Of a stretch of 47,368 bases of DNA, positions 26,480 through 34,118 are shown piece by piece (positions within the stretch are counted from its first letter, which is position 1; every line of letters begins with the position of its first letter). The translations under genes and the position numbers were made by a program. The DNA is taken from positions 12,419-59,786 of the forward strand of contig JAKVBX010000007.1 in NCBI GenBank assembly GCA_022446795.1, written 5' to 3'. The notes below the pieces were generated by a model. That model was not told the DNA's origin. It ran no database searches and saw only the letters and a list, made by a program, of their open reading frames with translations. The DNA is from Phycisphaerales bacterium. Lineage in GTDB: Bacteria > Planctomycetota > Phycisphaerae > Phycisphaerales > SM1A02.

Positions 26480-26959
26480 TCAGGAGTGGCTGGCCGGGCT
26501 GATTCGTGGCTCCTGGTCCTGCGATCGCTGCCTGGCCTCGGCAATGCGCATTGGCATGAGATCAATGCAATCCAGGACGTCCTGGGGGGCCACCGGCGAG
26601 GAAGACCGCTCTTTGACCTGTCCATCCTTGCCGATCAGGATCACCTGGAACGAGTCGGTCGAGATCGAGTATCGCTCGGTAATGGACCCCGGTTCGGGGG
26701 ACCAAGTTGCGGCTGGATGGTCGGGATCTCTGGCGATGGTCAACATCACGGTGTCACGTTCTCGAAGTTCGCTTTCCACCTCGAGGAATCGGTCTCGTTG
26801 ACGCTGCACCTCCTCTTCGCTTCCGGAGATGATGATGAGGCGATACTGCCAATGGCGATTGGCAAACCAGTTGGAATCGTGAGTATCGGGCATGATCCAA
26901 TGAACTCCAGTAGGGCTGAGCAGGAGAGCAAGAACGAAGATGGCGGCCAGGCGTGTCAT
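26480..26959 (-). CDS. DUF4174 protein, exported
   Basis: A 159-residue protein with an N-terminal signal peptide (about 1-20). The C-terminal part matches the DUF4174 pattern: a W-x-x-R-L-I-I-I strand (HWQYRLIIIS), a helix with repeated Q/R/E (VQRQRDRFLEVESELRERD), and the characteristic end 'VILIGKDGQVKER...IDLMPMRIAEA', in which a thioredoxin-like strand is followed by the MPMR motif. Function of the family is unknown. Its start overlaps the photolyase stop by one base (TGATG), so it is translationally coupled to a DNA-repair gene, an unusual context for an exported protein. Confidence 0.8.
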   Translation of the reverse strand: MTRLAAIFVLALLLSPTGVHWIMPDTHDSNWFANRHWQYRLIIISGSEEEVQRQRDRFLEVESELRERDTVMLTIARDPDHPAATWSPEPGSITERYSISTDSFQVILIGKDGQVKERSSSPVAPQDVLDCIDLMPMRIAEARQRSQDQEPRISPASHS

Positions 26960-28350
26960 CAGGAAACGGACTCCAGGCCTTGACTGTGACTGGCTTTGAC
27001 CGCCTTGAAGGCTGCGATGGCGTTGCGACGGGATTCAGACAGGCTGACGATCGGCTCCAGTGACCCCGGGCTTCGATCAAGCCACGTTCTGAGATATTCG
27101 CCCCGGGGATCCCAGGTCTCTGCCTGGCGATCGGGGTTGAAGATCCGGAAGTAGGGCGCGGCATCGGTTCCGGTTGATGCAGCCCACTGCCAGCCACCGT
27201 TGTTGCTCGGGAAGTCGTAGTCCACCAGGTGATTGGCAAAGAAGGCCTCGCCTCGCCGCCAGTCGATCATCAGGTTCTTGGTCAGGAACATGGCCACGAT
27301 CATGCGGACTCGATTGTGCATCCAACCAGTCTTTGTCAGTTGGTTCATGCCAGCATCGACGATGTCAATTCCGGTCTGTCCCGTGGCCCAGGCATTGAAG
27401 TGGGATTCATCGCTGGACCATGGAATGTCTTTGGTCCATGACTGCATTGGCTTGTTCATCGAGACGACGGGGAAGAAGTGCATGACCTGGCGGTAGAACT
27501 CACGCCAGGCGAGTTCACTGAGCCAGCAGGCAGGCCCCTGGGGCCAGTTCGGCAGATCATCGCCGTAGGTGTCGAGAAGCCGGCGGACGGCGGTGACTGG
27601 AGAAATCGCACCGACCGCCAGGTAGGGCGACAGTGAACTGGTGCCGTCGAGCGAGGGCCAGTCCCGGTCGATGTGATACCGCTTGACGAAGCCGTCCAGG
27701 AACCGATCCAGTCGTCGAAGGGCTTCGTCGGTTCCGGCGGGCCAAAGTTCCTGTCCCGGCCACTCGGAATAGCCTTGGATGGAGTGGGGGATCTCCTCGG
27801 ATCGCGTGACGGGTTCGCTCAAGGCAATCAACGAATGAGGTACCGGGAGGCCATCTTCCTGCAGATGCCCTTCCCATCTTCTTCGGTACGGGGTGAACAC
27901 GCTGTACGGGCGGCCCTCTGCGGTTCGGACGGCGTCAATGGGGAGAATGGTGTCGCCGTGGTGCGTGACCAAGGTCATGCCCTGGTCATGCAGGTGGTCG
28001 GCAACGGTCTGGTCTCGTGCCTGCTCATCCAGGCCATGTTCCAGATTGACGTGCACCTCATCGCAGTGATGAGCCTGAACGACATCGGCGATCGTTTCCG
28101 TGATGTCATCAGTTTGCGTGATGGTCCTGATGAGCAGCGGGATACCCAGCCGGTCCAACTCGGGGCGGAGGGCCCTGAGGCAGTCCATCGTGAATGAGAC
28201 TCTCGGGTTTCCCCAGCCGTGCCGTCGCCATTGGTCGGGGCAGATGAGGAACAAGGCGATGCAACCATCACGTCCACGGGCCAGTGCGGCCGCGAGAGCG
28301 GGATTGTCGAGGACCCGAAGGTCGTTACGCAGCCAGATCAGTGTTCTCAT
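26959..28350 (-). CDS. phrB: Deoxyribodipyrimidine photolyase (class I, PhrB-type)
   Basis: Repairs UV-made cyclobutane pyrimidine dimers with blue light and FAD. The 463-residue protein has the N-terminal Rossmann-like photolyase domain (LIWLRNDLRVLDNPAL) and the C-terminal FAD-binding domain with 'LSPYLAVGAISP', 'WLSELAWREFYRQ', 'WMHNRVRMIVAMFLTKNL' and the GGWQWAASTGTDA signature followed by 'YFRIFNP'. These are features of CPD photolyases; a cryptochrome role is less likely. The start at 28350 lies inside the end of the SDR gene (26-base overlap), and the stop overlaps DUF4174, so all three genes form one tightly packed operon. Confidence 0.93.
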   Translation of the reverse strand: MRTLIWLRNDLRVLDNPALAAALARGRDGCIALFLICPDQWRRHGWGNPRVSFTMDCLRALRPELDRLGIPLLIRTITQTDDITETIADVVQAHHCDEVHVNLEHGLDEQARDQTVADHLHDQGMTLVTHHGDTILPIDAVRTAEGRPYSVFTPYRRRWEGHLQEDGLPVPHSLIALSEPVTRSEEIPHSIQGYSEWPGQELWPAGTDEALRRLDRFLDGFVKRYHIDRDWPSLDGTSSLSPYLAVGAISPVTAVRRLLDTYGDDLPNWPQGPACWLSELAWREFYRQVMHFFPVVSMNKPMQSWTKDIPWSSDESHFNAWATGQTGIDIVDAGMNQLTKTGWMHNRVRMIVAMFLTKNLMIDWRRGEAFFANHLVDYDFPSNNGGWQWAASTGTDAAPYFRIFNPDRQAETWDPRGEYLRTWLDRSPGSLEPIVSLSESRRNAIAAFKAVKASHSQGLESVS

Positions 28351-29845
28351 GAGTCATGTCCGATGGTGGCAGTGACCCCCCAATGGTCTGTTGTTCTGCT
28401 TCTCGCTTGATGCCCTTGAGCATTCCGGTGAAGACGATGCCGTGAAGTGGCTTGACGCTGTACCAGTAGAGGATCCCGGTGAGTCCCTTGGGCCGGAACG
28501 TGGCGACCTGTGTCAGGATCGAACCGCCGGGATTGTCCGGGTCCTCGGTCATGTCGAACTCCAGGGTCGCCTTCCCGGGGAGCCGCATCTCCGCATAGAG
28601 GCGCAGTCGACGGCCGGGGCTGGCATCCATGACACGCCAGAAGTCCAACGCGTCGCCACAGGCGATCTCGCGATTGTCCCGGCGTCCACGTCGCAGGCCG
28701 GGGCCGCCAACCAACTGGTCCATCGTCCCGCGGATACGCCAGAGCCAGTCGGCCGCGTAATACCCATGCCCGCCGCCGATGATCTTCACGGCTTCGTATA
28801 CGGACTCGGGGCTGGCATCGACCCTGGCGGTCCGCTCGTCGATGAAGGTCCGACCACCGGACCAGTCCGGGTCGCCGGGTACGGGGCCGGCATCCAACCA
28901 GGATGTGGCCACTTCATTGGAGGCTTCATGCTGCAGTGCGGATCGAATCGCCTGCCGCGGTGAGGATGGTTCGTGCGGCATGAGCACGTTTGCCTGGTCG
29001 TTGCGACAGACGACCGTGTTGGCGAGGCCATCGGCGAGTGGCCGGGCGATCCGGGCGCCAACGGGCGTGACCATGTGGATCCAGTAGGAACTGAGCCGTG
29101 GGCTGAGTACCGGAACGGGAATGACGAGTCGCTTCGGCAGATTCAGTTCTTCGGCAACAATGGCCATCAGTTCCCGGTAGGTCACGACCTCGGCGCCTCC
29201 GATATCGATGGCCCGTGAGGTGGTCTCGGGGACGTTCAGGCATTCTTCCAGGTAATAGAGGACATCGATGATCGAGATGGGCTGGCACTTCGTGTGAACC
29301 CACCGGGGTGTGACCATCACCGGAAGTCGCTCGACGAGATATCGCAGGATTTCGAATGAGGCCGAGCCGGAACCAATGATCATGGCAGCCCGCAGTACCG
29401 TCAGGGAGACACCGGCCTGGGCCAGTGTTTCCTCGACGCGGCGGCGGGAAGTCAGGTGGTGACTCAGGCCATCGCCCAGTTCGCCCAGGCCTCCGAGATA
29501 GATGATTCGTTTGATCCCGGCGGCTCTTGCGGCGGCGGCGAAGTTCGAGGCCAACTGCTGGTCGACTCGGTCGTAATCGCGTCCGGCCGTGATCATCGAG
29601 TGCACCAGGTAGTAGGCGGTGGTGCATCCACGCAGGGCCTCGGTCAACTGGCCTACATCCGACATGTCGGTTTCCGTCATGTCGAGGTTGTCATGCTCCG
29701 ACCAGTGCCGTCCGGCCAGCTTTCGCGTGTTCCTCACCAGGCATCGCACTCGATGGCCGCCGTCGAGCAGCCGCGGGGCGAGCCGGCCGCCGACGTATCC
29801 GGTGGCGCCGGTCAGGGCGATGCATTGAGGCTCGGAAGTGGTCAT
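28325..29845 (-). CDS. SDR-family NAD(P)-binding protein with DUF2867 domain
   Basis: A 506-residue protein in two parts. The N-terminal half is an extended/atypical short-chain dehydrogenase with the NAD(P) loop GATGYVGGRL (about 14-23), a 'CLVRN' dinucleotide-binding site and 'YLGGLGELG'. The C-terminal half (about 330-490) is DUF2867, seen in 'GGGHGYYAADWLWRIRG' and 'GDALDFWRV' and 'LYWYSVKPLH'. Proteins with this layout commonly sit beside photolyase genes and are often light- or stress-regulated, which fits the downstream phrB. The reaction is unknown. No Shine-Dalgarno or clear promoter is seen immediately upstream; a stable hairpin lies 37 bases above the start. Confidence 0.88.
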   Translation of the reverse strand: MTTSEPQCIALTGATGYVGGRLAPRLLDGGHRVRCLVRNTRKLAGRHWSEHDNLDMTETDMSDVGQLTEALRGCTTAYYLVHSMITAGRDYDRVDQQLASNFAAAARAAGIKRIIYLGGLGELGDGLSHHLTSRRRVEETLAQAGVSLTVLRAAMIIGSGSASFEILRYLVERLPVMVTPRWVHTKCQPISIIDVLYYLEECLNVPETTSRAIDIGGAEVVTYRELMAIVAEELNLPKRLVIPVPVLSPRLSSYWIHMVTPVGARIARPLADGLANTVVCRNDQANVLMPHEPSSPRQAIRSALQHEASNEVATSWLDAGPVPGDPDWSGGRTFIDERTARVDASPESVYEAVKIIGGGHGYYAADWLWRIRGTMDQLVGGPGLRRGRRDNREIACGDALDFWRVMDASPGRRLRLYAEMRLPGKATLEFDMTEDPDNPGGSILTQVATFRPKGLTGILYWYSVKPLHGIVFTGMLKGIKREAEQQTIGGSLPPSDMTHENTDLAA

Positions 29846-29881
29846 GGTGTGGTATTCGTCGGGAGGCGTTCATCGCAGCGG

Positions 29882-29913
29882 GCGGGCAGGATGTTCCAGC
29901 TCATCCTGCCCGC
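29882..29913 (-). terminator. Hairpin between DUF378 and SDR-photolyase genes
   Basis: Perfect 12-bp arms (29882-29893 and 29902-29913) with an 8-base loop, 25 bases after the DUF378 stop. No T tract follows on the minus strand. It could be a terminator, a processing site or an attenuator that sets the level of the downstream operon. Confidence 0.55.
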
Positions 29914-29937
29914 GGTTCCGCCGCTGAGAGGAGGGGA

Positions 29938-30159
29938 TCAGGCCGGTGTGGCCAGGTGCCATCTGGTCTGGATGGCCCTGACGCTCAGGGCCTGGTACAG
30001 GGCTGCAGCACCAACGAGGACAGAGATGATCCGGGCGGCTGCCGTGCTGAATCCACCGAAGACGGTGGCCACGACGTCAAGGTCAAAGAGGCCCCAGAGC
30101 CCCCAGTTCAACCCCCCGATCACCAGAAGACAGGCCGCGATGATGTCGATTGTCTTCAT
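29938..30159 (-). CDS. DUF378 small membrane protein
   Basis: A 73-residue protein with two predicted membrane helices (about 5-28 and 36-60). It matches the DUF378 pattern of 'IIAACLLVIGGLNWGLWGLF' (quoted from the first helix), then 'DVVATVFGG' and a second helix 'IISVLVGAAALYQAL'. The family has no assigned function. A good Shine-Dalgarno GAGGAAAG precedes its ATG. It sits between the fasciclin gene and the photolyase operon and is probably part of the same stress/light block. Confidence 0.82.
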   Translation of the reverse strand: MKTIDIIAACLLVIGGLNWGLWGLFDLDVVATVFGGFSTAAARIISVLVGAAALYQALSVRAIQTRWHLATPA

Positions 30160-30469
30160 TGTTCTTTCCTCGCTGCTGAGCAGTCTGGTTGGGTGCTGAA
30201 AGCACCTTCGTGTGTTCTGAATCGTCTACTGATCCAAGGAGCGGGCGATATCAGCGATGGGGAGGAGGATCCACTTTGCGTCGATCGTCCCGCCCCCGGA
30301 TCAGAGGGAATGCAAAGAGGTGTTGTGGTTTGCAGCTTTCATCGTGCATGGTTGCCAGCATCACGTCGTCGGGGGAGCCTGGGGAAAATGAGGGGGGGCG
30401 TCGTGGTGGACGCCCCCCCCTTGGGGTTGGAGACGCCAACATTGGCGCCTCCAGGGGTCACTCGGTCAA
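30160..30469. other. Intergenic region downstream of fasciclin gene
   Basis: Holds tandem hairpins next to the fasciclin stop (see separate entry), a small hairpin GGTGCT/AGCACC near 30192-30206, and the leader of the DUF378 gene. I see no gene in it. Confidence 0.5.
30392..30452 (-). terminator. Tandem hairpins, terminator of the fasciclin gene
   Basis: First hairpin on the transcript: GGAGACGCC/GGCGCCTCC (30429-30452, one mismatch). Second: a perfect 11-bp stem with a run of seven G/C pairs (30392-30402 and 30409-30419), followed on the minus strand by TCATTTTCC. The placement directly after the stop at 30470 supports termination. Confidence 0.7.
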
Positions 30470-31399
30470 TCAGCTGCCCGACGAGTTCTTGGCTGTTGAG
30501 GCGGCAGCCGCGCTCGCCGGCGGAAGCATGACGGAATCGATCACGTGAATGACCCCGTTTGAAGCATCGATGTCTGCCATGACGACGCGTGCATTGTTCA
30601 CGTGCACTCCATCGCGGTTGGACTTGAACGATGCGGGATTACCTTGGAGGGTCTTGGCCGTGCCGGCCTTGATGGCGTCGTCGCTGTACACGCGTCCCGG
30701 GACGACGTGGTAGGTCAGGATCGCAGCGAGCTTGTCCTTGTTCTCAGGCTTCAGCAGGGACTCGACGGTTCCCGCGGGGAGCTTCGCGAATGCTTCGTCG
30801 GTCGGGGCGAAGACCGTCAGGGGGCCCTTCGCAGAGAGGGCCTCGACGAGTCCAGCAGCCTCGGCCGCGGCCAGGAGCGTGGCGAACTGACCGGTCTTGG
30901 TCGCCGTCTCCGGGATGTTCATCTTGGCCGGGAGCATCACGGTGTCGATGACGTGGATCGTGCCGTTGGACGTCTTGATGTCGGTGATGACGATCTTGGA
31001 GGCGTCAGCCTTGGCGCCAGCATCACACGAGGAGATGTCGATGCGCTGGCCGTTGGCCGTCGTCCAGCCGGACTTGGCCAGGACATCGCGAGCCATGAGG
31101 TTGCCGGGTACGACGTGGTAGAGCAGGACGTTCTTGAGGGCCGTCTTGTTCTCGGGCTTCAGCAACGTCTCCACGGTCCCGCGGGGGAGCTTGGCAAAGG
31201 CCGCGTCGGTCGGTGCAAAAACGGTGAACTGGCCCGAGCCGTTGAGGGTCTCGGTGAGGCCCGCGGCATCTACTGCGGCAACCAGGGTCTGGAATCGACC
31301 ATCGGCAGCGGCTGTCTCGGCGATCGTGGGCATGGACCCGCCACAGCTCTGTCCAAGCGAGAGCAGGGTGGAGGCAAACAGGGTGGTCATTGGAGTCAT
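30470..31399 (-). CDS. Exported protein with two fasciclin (FAS1) domains
   Basis: A 309-residue protein with a signal peptide (about 1-20). Two FAS1 domains follow in tandem (about 22-160 and 161-300). Each shows the H1 motif FTVFAPTDAAFAKLP or LTVFAPTDEAFAKLP, the repeated 'PENK' turn, the 'YHVVPG' segment, and the H2 motif 'GTIHVIDTVMLP' or 'GVIHVIDSVMLP'. FAS1 domains bind surfaces, polymers or other proteins. Fasciclin genes are often next to photolyase and B12-type light regulators, as here. AGAAGGGAT precedes the ATG; a promoter TTGAAA-N17-TACTGT lies further upstream. Confidence 0.92.
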   Translation of the reverse strand: MTPMTTLFASTLLSLGQSCGGSMPTIAETAAADGRFQTLVAAVDAAGLTETLNGSGQFTVFAPTDAAFAKLPRGTVETLLKPENKTALKNVLLYHVVPGNLMARDVLAKSGWTTANGQRIDISSCDAGAKADASKIVITDIKTSNGTIHVIDTVMLPAKMNIPETATKTGQFATLLAAAEAAGLVEALSAKGPLTVFAPTDEAFAKLPAGTVESLLKPENKDKLAAILTYHVVPGRVYSDDAIKAGTAKTLQGNPASFKSNRDGVHVNNARVVMADIDASNGVIHVIDSVMLPPASAAAASTAKNSSGS

Positions 31400-31436
31400 T
31401 GCACGTATCCCTTCTGGGTGCTTGATTCATTCATAC

Positions 31437-31465
31437 TGACCAAAACGGTCAATTCGTTCACTTCA
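31437..31465. promoter_or_regulatory. Candidate operator over the fasciclin transcription start
   Basis: An inverted repeat TGACC-N5-GGTCA (31437-31451) overlaps 9-base-spaced TCA repeats (31449 and 31458). It lies between the divergent fasciclin and CarH-like genes. Confidence 0.4.
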
Positions 31466-31470
31466 TTGGG

Positions 31471-31499
31471 ACAGTAAAGCCGCTGAATGACTCTTTCAA
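31471..31499 (-). promoter_or_regulatory. Promoter of the fasciclin gene
   Basis: TTGAAA (31494-31499), a 17-base spacer and TACTGT (31471-31476) on the minus strand. The predicted start at about 31464 places the repeat elements at 31437-31465 over and just below it, a position that suits repression. Confidence 0.55.
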
Positions 31500-31519
31500 G
31501 GGGCAAACGGCAAAAAACA

Positions 31520-31567
31520 TTCAAAACGTTCATTCTGTCCATTCTGAGATCTAGATGACGATATAGT
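31520..31567 (+). promoter_or_regulatory. Triple 9-bp direct repeat and TATAGT box of the CarH-like gene
   Basis: Three head-to-tail 9-mers: TTCAAAACG, TTCATTCTG and TCCATTCTG (31520-31546). They cover the -35 region of a TATAGT box (31562-31567) that lies 6 bases before the ATG at 31574. CarH-type regulators bind direct repeats over the promoter, so this may be an autoregulatory operator. Confidence 0.45.
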
Positions 31568-31573
31568 CCCAAC

Positions 31574-32479
31574 ATGGAATCGGTCTCTGTCAACCGGCTC
31601 GTGTCGCCCCGCAACTTGGCTGAGGCCATTGGGATGAGCGAGTCGTCGCTCAAGCGATGGGCGGATCGGGGTCTTCTCACGGTCACTCGGACCGCTGGGG
31701 GGCACCGGCGAATTGCCCTTCGGGACGCCATCCGATTCGTGCGTGAGCGGCAGCTGAAGCTCCTGCAACCGGTGGCGATTGGCCTCCCGGCTCTTGATGC
31801 GGACGTGCAGGTCGATGTGGCAGAAGTGGACGAGGCCCTGCTGGCTCACCTCTCGGCGGGTCGGGCGTCGGCCGCCTGGCACCTGCTGATGGGTCAGTTT
31901 CTCGATGGCAGGAGCATTGCCGAGATTGGGGATGGCCCGGTCAAGGCCGCTCTTCGGGAACTCGGTTCCCGATGGACTCACGATTCGACCGGTATCTTCA
32001 TTGAGCACCGGGCGACGGACCTGTGTATCCAGATCATCCAACAGATGCGATTGCTTGTGAACAGGTCCGACACCACATTCCGCGCCATCGGTGGTGCCGT
32101 TGGGCCGGATCCGTACATTCTTCCGAGCATGCTCGTCGCCTGTGTGATCTCGGAGCAGGGTGGCGACGCGACCAACCTGGGTCCAAACACACCGCTTGAT
32201 GTGTTGCGTACGGCCAGCCTTGGCCAGGATGAGTCGCCTGATCTCGTGTGGATCTCCACCAGCGTGGTCAAGGATCCCGGCGAATTGTCACGCGACATCT
32301 CGAACTTCGCCCGGGAGTGCCAATCGGCAGGTGTTCAGGTAGCCGTTGGTGGACGGGAAGCGGCTCAACTGTCGCTGGATCATGTTCCCGGCTTGACCGT
32401 GCACGGCTCGCTGGCCGGGTTCGCTGAACTGGCCCAGTCCATCATGAAATCAGGTTCACCGTCTGCTACCGGCGAGTGA
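31574..32479 (+). CDS. MerR/CarH-like B12-type regulator lacking the canonical ligand His
   Basis: A 301-residue regulator. Residues 10-60 are a MerR winged helix (LAEAIGMSESSLKRW and GGHRRI). About 85-165 is a helical bundle with W134-x9-E144-H145, the signature of adenosylcobalamin light sensors of the CarH/LitR family. The C-terminal Rossmann-like B12 domain (about 170-295) has D198-A-T-N-L-G203 where the family has E/D-x-H-x-x-G: the lower-ligand His is Thr200. It may therefore bind cobalamin without His, bind another ligand, or act as an apo-repressor, as some CarA-type proteins do. It is divergent to fasciclin and near photolyase, which fits a light-response role. Its start has TATAGT 6 bases upstream and no Shine-Dalgarno. 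Confidence 0.85.
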   Translation: MESVSVNRLVSPRNLAEAIGMSESSLKRWADRGLLTVTRTAGGHRRIALRDAIRFVRERQLKLLQPVAIGLPALDADVQVDVAEVDEALLAHLSAGRASAAWHLLMGQFLDGRSIAEIGDGPVKAALRELGSRWTHDSTGIFIEHRATDLCIQIIQQMRLLVNRSDTTFRAIGGAVGPDPYILPSMLVACVISEQGGDATNLGPNTPLDVLRTASLGQDESPDLVWISTSVVKDPGELSRDISNFARECQSAGVQVAVGGREAAQLSLDHVPGLTVHGSLAGFAELAQSIMKSGSPSATGE

Positions 32480-32969
32480 TCTGCCGATCTCGCAGCATTG
32501 TCGTCATCTGCTTCTGAAAGACGAGGAAGTCCTCGTGCCTTTCAGCATTCTCGACATCCTGTCTGATGACCAGCGGTGATCGTTCAAAGCGAGTCCAGAG
32601 CCGAAGCTCGTGCCCGACGACTCGGCCACGATGATGGACCGGTGTGACCTGGAATCGGACCAGGTCGGTCCAGGCGAACCGTCGAACCCGGCGTTCATTC
32701 AGGTTCTTCCAGCGAAGCCCGTTGTCGTCGACCTCCAGTCGCATCCGGATGATCTTCCGGCGAAGGGCATGGACGGCGACGGCCAGGACGCCCAGGATGA
32801 AGACCAGCATCAACATGATGCCGAGTTGCTCGTACCGGGTGTTGTAACTCAGCGCCATCGTGATGAAGAACCCGCCGAGCACGAGGATCGCCGAGGTCGT
32901 GACGATGCCGATGACCATCCACTGCGGTCGTGGGGGAGACCAGTTCCAGGCAATTACGCGATCCGCCAT
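32466..32969 (-). CDS. Small membrane protein of unknown function
   Basis: A 167-residue protein with two membrane helices near the N-terminus (about 18-38 and 49-67) followed by a basic segment (RRKIIRMRL) and a cytoplasmic beta-rich part with 'LEVDDNGLRWKN' and 'FAWTDLVRFQV', resembling the PH-like/YdbT-type membrane domains. I cannot assign a family. The 3' end overlaps the end of the convergent CarH-like gene by 14 bases. ATG at 32969 was chosen over the longer frame to 33164 because the helices follow it and TATCCT lies 6 bases upstream. Confidence 0.6.
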   Translation of the reverse strand: MADRVIAWNWSPPRPQWMVIGIVTTSAILVLGGFFITMALSYNTRYEQLGIMLMLVFILGVLAVAVHALRRKIIRMRLEVDDNGLRWKNLNERRVRRFAWTDLVRFQVTPVHHRGRVVGHELRLWTRFERSPLVIRQDVENAERHEDFLVFQKQMTTMLRDRQITRR

Positions 32970-32981
32970 GGCCAGAGGATA
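32967..32981 (-). promoter_or_regulatory. -10-like TATCCT and leaderless start
   Basis: TATCCT (32976-32981), 6 bases, ATG (32969). Confidence 0.5.
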
Positions 32982-33054
32982 GGGGCAAGACCTCCTGGGG
33001 CGGGTGAAATCAAGCCTGCCTGCAGATGTCCGACACGGAATCCACGTCTTGGCG

Positions 33055-33069
33055 GATACTGTCGGGATG
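33055..33069 (+). promoter_or_regulatory. Weak -10-like GATACT and leaderless start
   Basis: GATACT (33055-33060), 6 bases, ATG (33067). It keeps the A2 and T6 of a -10 box but not T1. Confidence 0.3.
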
Positions 33070-34104
33070 CTTGGATTCCTGCAGATCACGATCGTCCTCT
33101 TTGCCGTCCTGGCCAGCCAGGACGCCGGGATTCCGGAGTCCCATGCCTGGGATTCCCTGACCACGCGGCTGAACGTCGAGGAGCGGTCGTACCTCCTGAT
33201 GTGGGAGTCTTCCGATGAAGGGCTGGCCTTGTTGGATCAGCACCTGGAACGCTATCCCGATACACCCCATCGGGAGCAGGCGCTGTACCTGAAGGCGATC
33301 GGACTCTGGGGACTGTTTCGGTACGCGGAGGCTGCCGAGGCGTATGACACCTACATCGAGGCCTATCCCAACGAGCAACGTTCGTATCTTGCGATGACAC
33401 GCCACATCCAATCACTGGTTCGATCCGACCAGGCGAAGGCGGCGATCGAAGCCGCCACGGAATACGAGAACAAGCCCGCAGGCGAACAGCGTTCACTGGC
33501 CGCGGTCGATGCCCTGGCACTCCAGGGGAAACCGGACGCGGCCAAGGCGATGCTGCAGCAGTTGATTCTCTCGGCCGAAACGGACCCCCGGGCGGGGCGC
33601 ATGATCGAGATGCTCCAGGGTCAGATGAAGCACCTCGACTTGATCGGAAAGCCGATCCAGGACTTTTCGGTCAAGGCCTGGAAGCGAGAAGAGGTACTGA
33701 CACCTGCGTCCTTCAAGGGCCGTGTCCTGCTCGTTGAGTTCTGGGCCTCCTGGTGCAAACCCTGTCTTCGGCAGATGCATCATGTCGTGGCGGTCTACCG
33801 GCAGTATCACCCGAAGGGCCTGGATGTCCTTGGCGTCAATCTCGATGAACAACCTGACCGCATGCAGGCTGCGATGGATGGTCTCGGGATGACGTGGCCG
33901 CAGTACAACGATGGCCGGAAGTGGGACAACGCCCTGGTAAAGGACTTTGATGTCCACCGGATCCCGTTTGCGATCCTGGTTGATCAGGAGGGCATCGTTC
34001 GATACGTCAATCCGCCTGCAGCAGCCTTGGATCGGCTGGTCCCAGAACTGCTTGAACGTGGAAGGCCCAAGGCGGAAGAGCCATCGGCGCCGCAGCCGGG
34101 CTGA
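33067..34104 (+). CDS. Exported TPR-TlpA thioredoxin protein
   Basis: A 345-residue protein with a signal peptide (about 1-18). The first ~190 residues are helical with TPR-like repeats ('ALYLKAIGLWGLFRYAEAAE', 'AYPNEQRSY'). The C-terminal ~140 residues are a TlpA/ResA-type thioredoxin with 'FSVKAW', the redox site C230-K-P-C233 (WASWCKPC), 'VLGVNLDE' and the cis-Pro segment 'RIPFAILVDQEG'. It probably reduces disulfides in envelope proteins, perhaps in cytochrome maturation, but no such gene is adjacent. A weak GATACT box lies 6 bases before the ATG. Confidence 0.85.
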   Translation: MLGFLQITIVLFAVLASQDAGIPESHAWDSLTTRLNVEERSYLLMWESSDEGLALLDQHLERYPDTPHREQALYLKAIGLWGLFRYAEAAEAYDTYIEAYPNEQRSYLAMTRHIQSLVRSDQAKAAIEAATEYENKPAGEQRSLAAVDALALQGKPDAAKAMLQQLILSAETDPRAGRMIEMLQGQMKHLDLIGKPIQDFSVKAWKREEVLTPASFKGRVLLVEFWASWCKPCLRQMHHVVAVYRQYHPKGLDVLGVNLDEQPDRMQAAMDGLGMTWPQYNDGRKWDNALVKDFDVHRIPFAILVDQEGIVRYVNPPAAALDRLVPELLERGRPKAEEPSAPQPG

Positions 34105-34118
34105 TCATCCGGTCTCAG

